From Bartonella vinsonii subsp. vinsonii (GTDB lineage: Bacteria; Pseudomonadota; Alphaproteobacteria; Rhizobiales; Rhizobiaceae), in the NCBI RefSeq assembly GCF_902825235.1, contig NZ_CADEAJ010000001.1:375096-439095 (forward strand): a stretch of 64,000 bases of DNA. The letters run 5' to 3'. The number at the start of each line of letters is the position of its first letter. Within the stretch, counting starts at the first letter, position 1. Of this stretch, positions 1-8,688 are shown piece by piece. The notes beneath the pieces are model-generated. The model was given only the letters and a program-made list of their open reading frames with translations, was not told where the DNA came from and did no database searches. A program made the position numbers and the translations under genes.

Positions 1-330
1 GCCGCCAACAAAGTTTATATGCTGGAACATGCAATTTATTCTGTTATTTCTCCAGAAGGGGCTGCTTCTATTTTATGGCGTGATCCAACCCGTGCAAAAG
101 ATGCCGCAATGAATATGCGTATTACCGCACAAGATTTATACCGGTTAAAGATTATTGATGACATTATTCTGGAACCTCTAGGAGGTGCGCATCGAGATAA
201 AGAAGCAGCAATTGATGAAGCGGGTAATGTGATTTCTTCTGCATTAGAGACTATGGTAGGCAAAGCTGGTGAAGTTCTTAAACGAGAGCGTTGGGAGAAA
301 TATCTTCAAATTGGTAGATCTCTAGCATAA
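1..330 (+). CDS. accA: Acetyl-CoA carboxylase carboxyltransferase alpha subunit, C-terminal part
   Basis: Only the last 109 codons are in the window; the reading frame is open from base 1, so the gene is cut by the window edge and not broken. AccA is half of the carboxyltransferase that moves the carboxyl group from biotin carrier protein to acetyl-CoA, the first step of fatty acid synthesis in the cytoplasm. The family's C-terminal signatures are clear: NAIYSVISPEG-like (here EHAIYSVISPEGAASILW), a run on IDDIILEPLGGAHRD, and the short basic tail. The full family length is about 317 residues. A YafK-like lipoprotein gene follows within 40 bases on the same strand. Confidence 0.95.
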   Translation, partial: AANKVYMLEHAIYSVISPEGAASILWRDPTRAKDAAMNMRITAQDLYRLKIIDDIILEPLGGAHRDKEAAIDEAGNVISSALETMVGKAGEVLKRERWEKYLQIGRSLA

Positions 331-368
331 GTTATTTTTTGTGAGGGGATAGATTGGAGTTTTATTCG

Positions 369-1118
369 ATGACATTCAACAGGTTCCTCACTGTATGTGT
401 TGTGTTTGCAATGGGAATATTAACGGCATGCGGGGTAAGATTGCCGGCATCTATTCGGGCTAAAGTTGAGCAACCACTTCCACAAGAAATCTACAATAGA
501 ATGGCTCTCTATAATATCGATCCCTATGCACCAATTATGATGCGTTTTTTTAAGGAGGAAAATGTTGCCGAAATTTGGAAGCAATCTCGTTCGGGGCCTT
601 TTATGCTGGTAGCCCGCTATGGTATTTGCAAATGGTCAGGACAGCTTGGGCCCAAATATAAAGAGGGGGATTTACAGACGCCTGAAGGTTTTTATACCAT
701 TACTGCAAATCAAATGAATCCTTACTCAAAATATTATCTTTCCTTTAATATAGGTTTTCCAAACCTTTATGATCAGGCAAATGGTCGCACAGGAAAACAT
801 CTTATGGTGCATGGTTCTTGTTTTTCCGCGGGATGTTATTCCATGAGTGATAAAAATATGGCACAAATTTATGCTTTTGCACGAGATGCTTTTAGAGGAG
901 GACAGAGAGAATTTCAGTTGCAAGCTTTTCCTTTTCGTATGACTGATGCTAATATGGAACGCTATCGTACCGATCCACATTATCAATTTTGGGTAATGTT
1001 GAAAGAAGGCTATGATTTCTTTGAGGAGCATCGTAAGCCTCCAATCGTTCAAGTTTATGCAAAACGTTATGTTTTTAATCGTGACACTGATAAAATTTCT
1101 GCTTCTTTAATGCAGTGA
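369..1118 (+). CDS. YafK-type murein L,D-transpeptidase-family lipoprotein
   Basis: A 249-residue protein starting at ATG 369, which has GGAG nine bases upstream; an in-frame TTG at 354 is the alternative. It opens with a signal peptide ending in a lipobox (ILTAC, Cys about 21), so it should be an exported lipoprotein. The catalytic YkuD-fold motif is HGSCFSAGCYSM (His about 148, catalytic Cys about 156), the form seen in the YafK/DpaA branch rather than the SHGC form of classic cross-linking enzymes. In E. coli the YafK branch cleaves the link between Braun lipoprotein and peptidoglycan; whether this one does the same is inference. It sits just downstream of accA and may be read with it. Confidence 0.8.
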   Translation: MTFNRFLTVCVVFAMGILTACGVRLPASIRAKVEQPLPQEIYNRMALYNIDPYAPIMMRFFKEENVAEIWKQSRSGPFMLVARYGICKWSGQLGPKYKEGDLQTPEGFYTITANQMNPYSKYYLSFNIGFPNLYDQANGRTGKHLMVHGSCFSAGCYSMSDKNMAQIYAFARDAFRGGQREFQLQAFPFRMTDANMERYRTDPHYQFWVMLKEGYDFFEEHRKPPIVQVYAKRYVFNRDTDKISASLMQ

Positions 1119-1277
1119 AGGTATTCTTATATAAACGTAGATCTCTCTGCTTGTTTGAGAATGCTTTGTTATTGACTCGTAGTGTGTGAGTACTTGTGGT
1201 GAGATGTGGTGGAGTGTGTTTGAAAACCTGTTTTCTCTGTCTATTAAGAATTTTCTTATTGAAGATTAAAGAAGAAA

Positions 1278-2339
1278 TTAAAATTTCATTCCTGGAATGA
1301 CTAGGGGATTGTCTAATATGGCAGTTTTGTCTGCAGTATCTATTGCTGGTTTGTTTAAAAATGCATCGAAGAGTTTTTGTATTGCTTCTTTTTCAATTCC
1401 ATCTGCAATGATAACAAAACGCGTTTGTATGATTCCTTGTGGCCAAGCTGAAAGTCTTATAGGTGGATGAAAAAATGTCTGTACACCGTGCAACACAAGT
1501 GGGTGGTGTGGATCATCACGCAAGGCAACAATTGCTTTAAGACGTAATAATTTTGCACCATAAAGGTCTCTTAGGAGATCTAAAAAAGCTTCAATAGTAG
1601 TGTAATCAAGAAGTTCTTCACAGTCTAATAAAAAGCTGCGAATGGTCCAAGGGTGCGTATGATCATATGGAGTACTGGTGAGGCATTGTTTAAAGTATCC
1701 ATTTTCTTCTTTTTCATCCCATAATGTTTCACTCATTAAGGCACTTGAACAACAATGGTCAGAATGGACATCAATGATTTGTGCTGTAGGATTTATCGTT
1801 TTGAGTGTGTTGATAAGTGTATTTGAAAGCGTTTTTTCGTCAATAAGATCCGTTTTTGTAAGAATAATTTTATCAGCAAATGCTAATTGTTTTTGTATTT
1901 CAGGGTAACGTTTGAGTATGGAAGGTGTGTTTAATATATCAAATGTTGCAAGAACAGCGTCGATAGAAAATGCTTGTGTTAAAAGGGGATGGCTTAGAAG
2001 AGCTTGTAGAATAGGGGCCGGATCAGCTAAGCCTGTTGTTTCGATGATAATGCGGTTGAGCTGTTTGAGATCTCCTCTATTAATGCGAACAATCAAATCA
2101 GTTAATGTATCAATAAGATCACTGCGCAAATTGCAGCATAAACAACCATTTGTAAGTTCGATGATTCCTTCGGTCGTTTTTTCAACCAGAAGATGATCAA
2201 TACCCACTTCGCCAAATTCATTGATGATAACAGCACAATCAGCCAAAAGAGGATCGCGTAGCATGCGGTTGAGAAAAGTCGTTTTTCCAGAGCCTAAAAA
2301 TCCGGTAATAAGCGTGAGAGGAATGCGCGTTTTTTTCAT
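1278..2339 (-). CDS. CobW/P47K-family G3E GTPase, putative metal chaperone
   Basis: A 353-residue G3E-class GTPase. The P-loop GFLGSGKTT is at residues 13-21, the NEFGEVGIDH switch region follows, and the metal-binding GCLCC (CxCC) motif is at 65-69; the C-terminal CobW_C domain is present. Members of this family (CobW, YjiA, ZNG1) handle zinc or cobalt and insert metal into client enzymes at the cost of GTP. The gene reads leftwards and is followed upstream, six bases away, by a D-Ala-D-Ala carboxypeptidase gene, so the two are likely cotranscribed. The exact metal is not visible from sequence. The window also carries cobST, but nothing here ties this protein to cobalamin. Confidence 0.88.
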   Translation of the reverse strand: MKKTRIPLTLITGFLGSGKTTFLNRMLRDPLLADCAVIINEFGEVGIDHLLVEKTTEGIIELTNGCLCCNLRSDLIDTLTDLIVRINRGDLKQLNRIIIETTGLADPAPILQALLSHPLLTQAFSIDAVLATFDILNTPSILKRYPEIQKQLAFADKIILTKTDLIDEKTLSNTLINTLKTINPTAQIIDVHSDHCCSSALMSETLWDEKEENGYFKQCLTSTPYDHTHPWTIRSFLLDCEELLDYTTIEAFLDLLRDLYGAKLLRLKAIVALRDDPHHPLVLHGVQTFFHPPIRLSAWPQGIIQTRFVIIADGIEKEAIQKLFDAFLNKPAIDTADKTAILDNPLVIPGMKF

Positions 2340-2345
2340 ATTTCA

Positions 2346-3467
2346 TCATCGACCATGACTTGCTGCTTTTGTTATAGGGTGGTTTTCTTGCTTTTTGTAG
2401 GGAATGTGAAATTTTTTTAGTGGCTTTATTTTTGCTTTATGTGTTTGTGGCGTACTAATGAGTCGTACTGATAAAGGAAGAGCAGAAGAAGGGGAAGGAG
2501 TGATAAAAGGTGAGGTAAGGATGATATTTCCTTGATCATCATAAGAATTTGCATGCATTTTAGCAGCTTCAGGCGTGCATGTTTGTTGTTTCATGTCACT
2601 TGCTTGCGTCATTTTAGTTCCATAGGGTTTTAGGGTTGCTAATGTTGTTTGGGGCGATCCTTGGTGCAAAAAACCTGTTTCAAGCAGTTGTGCGGCTTTT
2701 TCTTCTCTTTCACTTACGTTGCTAGATCCTAGAATGACAGCAATAATCGTGCGTTTGTTGCGGGTTGCTGAGGCAACAAGATTAAAACCGGAGGCACAAA
2801 TAAAGCCTGTTTTCATGCCGTCGATTCCGTTAAAACGACCAATAAGATTGTTTGAATTGGGTTGAATTTTTCGTTTTTTACCAAAATCAATGGCTGGAAT
2901 AGAAAAATAATGGACATATTGAGGAAATTCTCGACGAATCTGAACCGCTAAAAGAGCAATATCACGTGCTGTAGAATAATTATAGGGATGTGGTAATCCA
3001 CTTGCATTCGCAAAATGCGTTCCAAACATGCCAAGACGTTGCGCTTCAGCATTCATTTTTTGCACAAAAGCTTCTTGTGAACCAGCGACTGCTTCACTCA
3101 TAGCAATAGCCAAATCATTGGTGGAATTAACCAGAGTAATTGTTAAGGCTGTATCAAGAGTAAGAACGGAACCGGCTTTATAACCTGAATGGTGTGCAGG
3201 AGCTTTTGCTGCATATTCGCTGATGGTGATGTGTTGCTTTGGTGAAATTTCCCCTGCTTTCATGCCACGAAAAATAATATAAGCGGTCATTAATTTTGTT
3301 AAAGAGGCAGGATACCAGCGATCAAAAGCTTGATTATGCTCTAAAATGCGTCCAGTTGTCACGTCAACAGAAATAAAAGGCTGAGCGTGAGTAAAGGTAC
3401 TCATAAAACTCATAACGAAAGATAAAAATAAATTATAGAAAAGCTGCCGCATTAAGTTTAAGTCCAA
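2346..3467 (-). CDS. dacA: D-alanyl-D-alanine carboxypeptidase (DacA/DacF type)
   Basis: A 373-residue S11-family penicillin-binding protein. A signal peptide ends near residue 28 (FTHA). The catalytic SxxK is SLTK at about 55-58, followed by the SxN motif (NSTN) and the KTG motif (GMKTGF). These enzymes trim the terminal D-alanine from peptidoglycan stem peptides in the periplasm. The C-terminal part after the peptidase domain is low-complexity and proline/lysine-rich and lacks an obvious membrane anchor helix, so how it is held at the membrane is unclear. It sits between the cobW-like gene and plsC on the minus strand. The dacA symbol is by family only. Confidence 0.88.
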   Translation of the reverse strand: MDLNLMRQLFYNLFLSFVMSFMSTFTHAQPFISVDVTTGRILEHNQAFDRWYPASLTKLMTAYIIFRGMKAGEISPKQHITISEYAAKAPAHHSGYKAGSVLTLDTALTITLVNSTNDLAIAMSEAVAGSQEAFVQKMNAEAQRLGMFGTHFANASGLPHPYNYSTARDIALLAVQIRREFPQYVHYFSIPAIDFGKKRKIQPNSNNLIGRFNGIDGMKTGFICASGFNLVASATRNKRTIIAVILGSSNVSEREEKAAQLLETGFLHQGSPQTTLATLKPYGTKMTQASDMKQQTCTPEAAKMHANSYDDQGNIILTSPFITPSPSSALPLSVRLISTPQTHKAKIKPLKKFHIPYKKQENHPITKAASHGR

Positions 3468-3549
3468 TTTCTGTTTATCAGTAACTTAGAACTCTTTTAA
3501 TGTAGCACATAACACTTTCGAATCCAGAACCGTGAGGGTAAATGGTTAA

Positions 3550-4359
3550 TTACGTCTCAATTTTTTGCAGTGATTTAAGTTCTTGAAGCCTTTTTATAGC
3601 GGAAGGAGGCATTGGGGGAGGGCTTGGATCTTTAGATGCTCGTAGAAGCAATTCATCACAGGCTTTTTCTGTTTTTTCTATAAGTTGGTCTAGAAAATCA
3701 CGTTTACTTAAACCGGCATCTATGGGGGGAAGAATACGAACACGAATTGTTCCAGGATAACGGCGAAAATTGTTGCGGGGCCAATATAAACCGGCATTGT
3801 GTGCAATGGGAACAACTTGAAGGTCCAATTCATTGTAAAGTGCAACAATCCCTGATTTATAATCTGGTTCTTGGCCTGGTTGTCGACGTGTTCCTTCGGG
3901 AAAGATCAGAATTTGACGCCCTTGTTTTGCTTTTTCTTTTGCTTTTTGTATGATGGTTTTTAAAGCTTTAATGGGTGTGGTTCGGTTGATGGGGATAATT
4001 TGTGTTTTTGCCATGTACCAGCCAAAAAGGGGAATCCATGTCAATTCACGTTTTAGGATAAGAGCAGGGTCATCAAGATGAGGTACAAGGCCAAAAGTTT
4101 CCCATGCAGATTGATGTTTGGGAGCGATGATATAGGACCCCTTGGGGAGATTTTCTAATCCTTCAATTTCATAGTGTGTGCCTGTAATGTATTTTTGTAA
4201 AAAAAGTGTAACACGCGCCCATGTTTTAGGTACAATCCACGCTTTTTTGCGTGGCATTAAAAAATAGATGGGGGCGTAAAGAATCATTTGTATGAAGGTC
4301 ATTGTATAAAAAGCGAATGTAAAAAGAAGAGAACGAAGAACAAGCACTATATTTTCCAT
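3550..4359 (-). CDS. plsC: 1-acyl-sn-glycerol-3-phosphate acyltransferase
   Basis: A 269-residue PlsC-family acyltransferase that adds the second acyl chain to lysophosphatidic acid at the inner membrane, giving phosphatidic acid. A hydrophobic N-terminal segment lies at about residues 7-35. The catalytic motif appears as HQSAWE at 82-87, the variant common in alphaproteobacterial members where Glu/Asp follows His by four or five residues, and the glycerol-phosphate binding motif FPEGTR is at 153-158. It ends with a lysine-rich tail. It reads leftwards; the next gene upstream, thiD, is divergent, leaving 130 bases for both promoters. Confidence 0.9.
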   Translation of the reverse strand: MENIVLVLRSLLFTFAFYTMTFIQMILYAPIYFLMPRKKAWIVPKTWARVTLFLQKYITGTHYEIEGLENLPKGSYIIAPKHQSAWETFGLVPHLDDPALILKRELTWIPLFGWYMAKTQIIPINRTTPIKALKTIIQKAKEKAKQGRQILIFPEGTRRQPGQEPDYKSGIVALYNELDLQVVPIAHNAGLYWPRNNFRRYPGTIRVRILPPIDAGLSKRDFLDQLIEKTEKACDELLLRASKDPSPPPMPPSAIKRLQELKSLQKIET

Positions 4360-4489
4360 TTTATATCTGCAAAGAGACCATGTATATAACGCAATTTATG
4401 TGAGAAAACATCTCTCTTTATGTTTTTTCAAATATCTCTTTTTTGGATAACTTCTTTTCTGATATTTAAAAACATAAGGAAACAGGCTC

Positions 4490-5353
4490 ATGAAACTACA
4501 GAGTAGCCAAGATACTCTTTTGATCCCGCGGATTTTATCTATTGCGGGTACTGATCCTTCTGGTGGCGCTGGAATGCAAGCGGATTTGAAGGTTTTTTCA
4601 GCTATGAAAACCTATGGTCTGAGTGTGGTGACGGCTGTTGTTGCACAGAACACACAAGGTGTACGTGCTTTTCAGGCTTTGGATGCTTCTTTTGTCGCTG
4701 ACCAAATTGATGCCGTTTTTGAAGATATTCATGTGGATGCCGTTAAGATTGGTATGGTGGCAAATGCTCAAATTGCTCAAATTATTGCAGAGCGTTTGGC
4801 TTATTATAAACCCCGTTTTATTGTTTTTGATCCAGTTATGGTGGCAAAAAGTGGTGATGTCCTTTTAGAGCCCGATACGATTGAAATCATGCGTGATGTT
4901 CTTGTTCCACTGTCAACTTTGATCACGCCAAATTTGCCTGAGGCAGCACTGTTATTGGGATGTGAAGTGCAGTGGTCGTTAAACGCTATGTATCAATATG
5001 GTCCGCAGCTTTTGGCATTAGGGTGTCATGCAGCTCTCTTGAAGGGTGGACATTTAAGCGCTCTTACTAGAAAAAATACAGCGAATCACGATGATTCAAG
5101 TCCAGATCTTTATTGCGATTCTAAAGAACTTGTTATGCTGGAAGCTTCTCGTTTCATAACTACGCATGATCACGGCACAGGTTGTACTATTTCAGCTGCA
5201 ATTGCAGCTTTATTGCCAACGCAGCCTTTAATTTGTTCTGTTAAACAAGCAAAGGACTATTTGAATGGTGCTTTATCTGCCTCAAATGCTTTACAAGTGG
5301 GAAAAGGACGGGGGCCACTTCACCATTTTTATGAATTATGGAAGAATGGCTAA
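4490..5353 (+). CDS. thiD: Hydroxymethylpyrimidine/phosphomethylpyrimidine kinase
   Basis: A 287-residue PfkB-like kinase of the ThiD family, which phosphorylates HMP and HMP-P in making the pyrimidine half of thiamine. Visible signatures are the N-terminal GTDPSGGAGMQADLK, the DPVMVAKSGD substrate segment and the C-terminal anion-hole motif DHGTGCT. The start is an ATG preceded by aaggaaac. It stands alone, with no other thiamine genes beside it, so in a reduced genome it may serve salvage of HMP rather than a full pathway; that is inference. Confidence 0.93.
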   Translation: MKLQSSQDTLLIPRILSIAGTDPSGGAGMQADLKVFSAMKTYGLSVVTAVVAQNTQGVRAFQALDASFVADQIDAVFEDIHVDAVKIGMVANAQIAQIIAERLAYYKPRFIVFDPVMVAKSGDVLLEPDTIEIMRDVLVPLSTLITPNLPEAALLLGCEVQWSLNAMYQYGPQLLALGCHAALLKGGHLSALTRKNTANHDDSSPDLYCDSKELVMLEASRFITTHDHGTGCTISAAIAALLPTQPLICSVKQAKDYLNGALSASNALQVGKGRGPLHHFYELWKNG

Positions 5354-5688
5354 AGCAATTGCATATAAAATTCCATTTCAGGATTTGTTGAGTGGTTCTT
5401 ACCTTTTATTCAGTAGGAGTTGTTTAGGAAATGGGATGAGAAAGAGATGTGAGTATAATTTTATCACCTTATGCATTTTTTGCAAACTTGGATTTTGGCG
5501 ATGGAAAATAGAAAAAATCAAAATCTGATGGCAAAAAAAGAGAGTTTTGAAAATCCAGAAAACCACCCTTAAAAACCCTTTGAAAAAAAATAAATTGGTA
5601 CAAAACCTACTGTCAAATTATACAAAACCCGCCGACAAGCTACACTAGTGGCAAGCTACAGATATGAAAATACTGAATGCGAAATTCA
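5354..5688. other. Spacer between thiD and tRNA-Gly
   Basis: 335 bases with no gene that I can support. It is AT-rich and, towards the tRNA, holds two imperfect direct repeats: ACAAAACC occurs at about 5600 and 5622, and CAAGCTACA occurs twice at about 5635 and 5652. Confidence 0.5.
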
Positions 5689-5763
5689 TGGAGCGGGCGA
5701 TGGGATTCGAACCCACGACCCCAACCTTGGCAAGGTTGTGCTCTACCCCTGAGCTACACCCGC
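5689..5763 (-). tRNA. tRNA-Gly (anticodon GCC)
   Basis: Read on the minus strand from 5763, the sequence folds as a full cloverleaf. The seven-base-pair acceptor stem is GCGGGTG against CGCCCGC with one G-U pair. The D-loop is short, the anticodon loop is TTGCCAA with anticodon GCC, and the T-arm contains GGGTTCGAATCCC. Discriminator base T is followed by an encoded CCA at 5691-5689. A 62-codon plus-strand frame over it is an antisense artefact. Confidence 0.97.
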
Positions 5764-5958
5764 TCACCGATTCGAAACATATTTTGCTTCAGATGCTGTT
5801 GTATGGCGTAGCCTTTTGCGAATTGCAACAAAAAAATAACATTTCAGATTGATTTATTTTGCTTGCCTCTCAAAAAAGCAAATAAAGATTGATTTTAAAA
5901 GATTCTTCAGCAATAAACTATCACTTTTTTAATTGTTGCAAAAGAGGGGCGGAATCAA

Positions 5959-6936
5959 ATGTCGAAAAGAATAAGCCTATTAGGGATTGCTATTGCAGCT
6001 GTTTTTGCCGTGAATAATTTTGCAAAAGCGGACGATCACATTAAACAAGTGAAAGTGGCAATTACTCAAATTATGGCACATCCTGCTGCCGATGCAGTGC
6101 GCAGAGGGGTGGAAGATGCGTTAGCGGAGAGCGGTTATAAGCAGGGTGAAAACTTCGAACTCACTTTTTTATCCGCACAGGGCAATATTTCTACGGCAAC
6201 GCAAGTGGCACGAAAATTTGTTGGTGATAATCCTGATGTCATTGTTGCTATCAGTACGCCTTCAGCACAAACAATGTTTGCAGCAACGAAAAAAATTCCT
6301 GTTGTTTTTGCTGCGATTTCTGATCCTATAGGAGCAAAAATCGTGTCTTCGCTTACTAAACCCGGTGGTAATGTGACAGGCACTTCTGATCGTATAGATG
6401 TTGCAGGAAGTCTTAAGCTATTACAGGAAGTAAAACCAGATTTGAAAAAACTTGGTTATCTCTATAATGCTTCTGAAGCAAATTCTGTTTCAACACTTAA
6501 GATGTTACAGGATGTAGCAGATAAAGCGGGAGTCGAAGTCATACCTTCATCAGCGTCTAAGCCTTCTGATGTTCAGGCAGCAACGCGGGCTTTAATTGGT
6601 AAGGTGGATATCATTTTTATTCCCGCTGATAATACGGTTCTTTCTGTTTTAGAGGGAGCGTCAAGAGTTACACAGGAAACGAATACGCCTTTATTTGCTG
6701 TCGATTCTAATGCCATAGGGCGCGGTCCTTTTATGACGCAGGGCGTAAATTTCTATAATGTAGGAGTTGAGGCTGGGAAAATAGTCGTGCGTATTTTGAA
6801 GGGTGAAAAGCCAGGCGATATTGATATTATGCAAGCAGCTAATAATGATATCCGCATTGATATGAAAGCAGCTAAAAAAGCTGGCATTATCATTCCACAG
6901 GCAGTTATTGAACGCGCAACAAAGGTTATTCAGTAG
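5959..6936 (+). CDS. ABC transporter substrate-binding protein (ABC_sub_bind family)
   Basis: A 325-residue periplasmic binding protein with a cleavable signal peptide (cut after NNFAKA, about residue 24). It belongs to the PF04392-type family of binding proteins, of which TrpX, a tryptophan-specific member, is the best known; the opening KVAITQIMAHPAADAVRRGVEDAL and the segment PDVIVAISTPSAQTM are typical. The adjacent permease and ATPase genes complete one importer. Substrate cannot be read from the sequence; aromatic amino acids or other small organics are possible by family. A small hairpin-like dyad (TGTCA...TGACA, about 6946-6960) lies just after the gene. Confidence 0.85.
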   Translation: MSKRISLLGIAIAAVFAVNNFAKADDHIKQVKVAITQIMAHPAADAVRRGVEDALAESGYKQGENFELTFLSAQGNISTATQVARKFVGDNPDVIVAISTPSAQTMFAATKKIPVVFAAISDPIGAKIVSSLTKPGGNVTGTSDRIDVAGSLKLLQEVKPDLKKLGYLYNASEANSVSTLKMLQDVADKAGVEVIPSSASKPSDVQAATRALIGKVDIIFIPADNTVLSVLEGASRVTQETNTPLFAVDSNAIGRGPFMTQGVNFYNVGVEAGKIVVRILKGEKPGDIDIMQAANNDIRIDMKAAKKAGIIIPQAVIERATKVIQ

Positions 6937-7000
6937 GTTTCCATTGTCATGATATTGACATGATAAAAATACGTTAAGTTTTCATGAGGTGGGTTTCTGG

Positions 7001-7897
7001 ATGAGTATATTTGCGTTTTCTGGTGCTGTAGAATTAGGTCTTATTTATGCATTTGTTGCACTTGGCGTTTATCTTTCCTTTCGCGTCTTGGATTTTCCTG
7101 ATTTAACTGTCGATGGATCATTTCTTCTTGGGTCATGTGTTTGTGGTGTTTTGATTCTTTTAGGTTTCAATGCATGGACGGCTATGGCATGCGCCTTTTT
7201 TGCAGGTATGGCAGCTGGTTTACTAACAGCTTTGCTGAATTTGCATTTTGGCATTTTAAATCTTTTGGCTTCCATTTTAACAATGTCGGCGCTTTATACA
7301 ATTAATCTCCGTATTATGGGGATTATGGGAGGGTCTAATGTTAATTTAGCACGTGCTGATACGGCTTTAACACCTTTTTATGATCTATTTGGTTTGCCTG
7401 ATATCTTTGTGCGGCCTCTTTTTGTCGGTTTTGTATTGCTGGTCGTGGCGTTTTTGATTTGGCGCTTTTTGGAAAGTGAACTAGGTCTTGCTATGAGAGC
7501 AATGGGTGCTAATCCACGGATGGCTACGGCGCAAGGGGTTCATACCTCAGCGTTAATTTATTTTGGCATGGGTCTTTCAAATGCATGCGTGGCACTTGGA
7601 GGATCACTTTATATCCAAACCGCGATTGCTACCGATATTACTGGTGGAATTGGTACAATTGTTTTCGGTTTAGCGGCAGTTATTATCGGTGAAACCCTCT
7701 TTCGTACGCGCAATATTCTTTGGATTATTATCAGTTGTATTGTGGGTTCTGTTCTTTATCGTGTTGCAGTGCAATTTGCTTTTGAGGCACAGGGGATTGG
7801 TATTGATACGTCAACGGATCTTCAATTAATCACGGCGCTTTTGGTTGCTTCAACACTCATTGTACCACGCTATTTAGGGAGGCGTAAACATGATTGA
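7001..7897 (+). CDS. ABC transporter permease (BPD_transp_2 type)
   Basis: A strongly hydrophobic protein of about 298 residues with eight or more membrane segments, of the LivH/RbsC-like permease class. It opens with GAVELGLIYAFVALGVYLSFRVLDFPDLTVDGSF, the pattern of permeases paired with ABC_sub_bind binding proteins. ATG 7001 is preferred because GAGGTGGG lies seven bases upstream; a GTG at 6989 is the alternative. Its 3' end overlaps the start of the ATPase gene by eight bases, indicating translational coupling within an importer operon. Confidence 0.87.
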   Translation: MSIFAFSGAVELGLIYAFVALGVYLSFRVLDFPDLTVDGSFLLGSCVCGVLILLGFNAWTAMACAFFAGMAAGLLTALLNLHFGILNLLASILTMSALYTINLRIMGIMGGSNVNLARADTALTPFYDLFGLPDIFVRPLFVGFVLLVVAFLIWRFLESELGLAMRAMGANPRMATAQGVHTSALIYFGMGLSNACVALGGSLYIQTAIATDITGGIGTIVFGLAAVIIGETLFRTRNILWIIISCIVGSVLYRVAVQFAFEAQGIGIDTSTDLQLITALLVASTLIVPRYLGRRKHD

Positions 7898-8684
7898 GTT
7901 TTCTCATGTTGGGGTTACTTTTAAACCGCGAACGCCTTTGGAAAAACAAGCACTTATTGATCTTAACCTTAAAATTGATCGGGGTAGTTTTGTTACGATT
8001 ATTGGTTCAAATGGTGCTGGTAAATCAACTTTGCTTAGTGTTTTAGCGGGTGCAATTCTTCCTACAGAAGGAAAAGTGATCATCAATGGGCAAAATGTTT
8101 CTAGGCAATCAATAAGTGAGCGCGCTGGAAAGGTTGCTTGCGTTTTTCAAGACTCGTTAGTGGGAAGTTGCGGTTCTTTAACAATTGAAGAAAATTTAGC
8201 TCTTGCTGCTCTTCGTGGTAGCCATCGTGGTTTGCGTTCAGCTTTAAATCATAAAAACCGACAATTTTTTCGAGATAAAATTGCCCAACTAGGCATTGGT
8301 CTTGAGGCGTGTATTCATAATCCTATGGACAGTTTATCTGGAGGTCAACGTCAAGCAGTTTGTCTTGTGATGGCGACTTTAACCCATGCAGATGTTTTAT
8401 TGCTTGATGAACACACCTCAGCATTAGATCCAGGAATGGCTGATTTTGTAATGCAGTTGACCGAAAAAATTGTTGAAGAGAAGAAATTAACCACTATTAT
8501 GGTCACACATTCTATGCGTCAGGCTCTTGATCATGGAGACCGGACACTCATGTTGCATGGCGGAAAAGTGATTTTGGATGTGCATCAAGAAGAACGTAAA
8601 GGGTGGGGCGTGAATGATCTTATAGGCATGTTCCAAAAAGTTCGTGGGGAAGCCCTTGATGATGATGAACTTTTAATGGATTGA
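7890..8684 (+). CDS. ABC transporter ATP-binding protein
   Basis: A 264-residue ATPase of an ABC importer. Walker A is GSNGAGKST (about 38-46), the signature is LSGGQRQAV, Walker B is VLLLDEHTSALDP, and the switch histidine lies in MVTHSMRQAL. The usual Glu after Walker B is present (LLDEH). It overlaps the permease gene by eight bases and is followed after four bases by holA, so the operon may run into a DNA replication gene. Confidence 0.9.
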   Translation: MIEFSHVGVTFKPRTPLEKQALIDLNLKIDRGSFVTIIGSNGAGKSTLLSVLAGAILPTEGKVIINGQNVSRQSISERAGKVACVFQDSLVGSCGSLTIEENLALAALRGSHRGLRSALNHKNRQFFRDKIAQLGIGLEACIHNPMDSLSGGQRQAVCLVMATLTHADVLLLDEHTSALDPGMADFVMQLTEKIVEEKKLTTIMVTHSMRQALDHGDRTLMLHGGKVILDVHQEERKGWGVNDLIGMFQKVRGEALDDDELLMD

Positions 8685-8688
8685 TATT

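Noticed and set aside
5664..5852. 62-codon plus-strand frame with MGFEPTTPTLARLCSTPELHP
   Set aside because: This is the antisense strand of the tRNA-Gly gene, a well-known spurious protein in many annotations.
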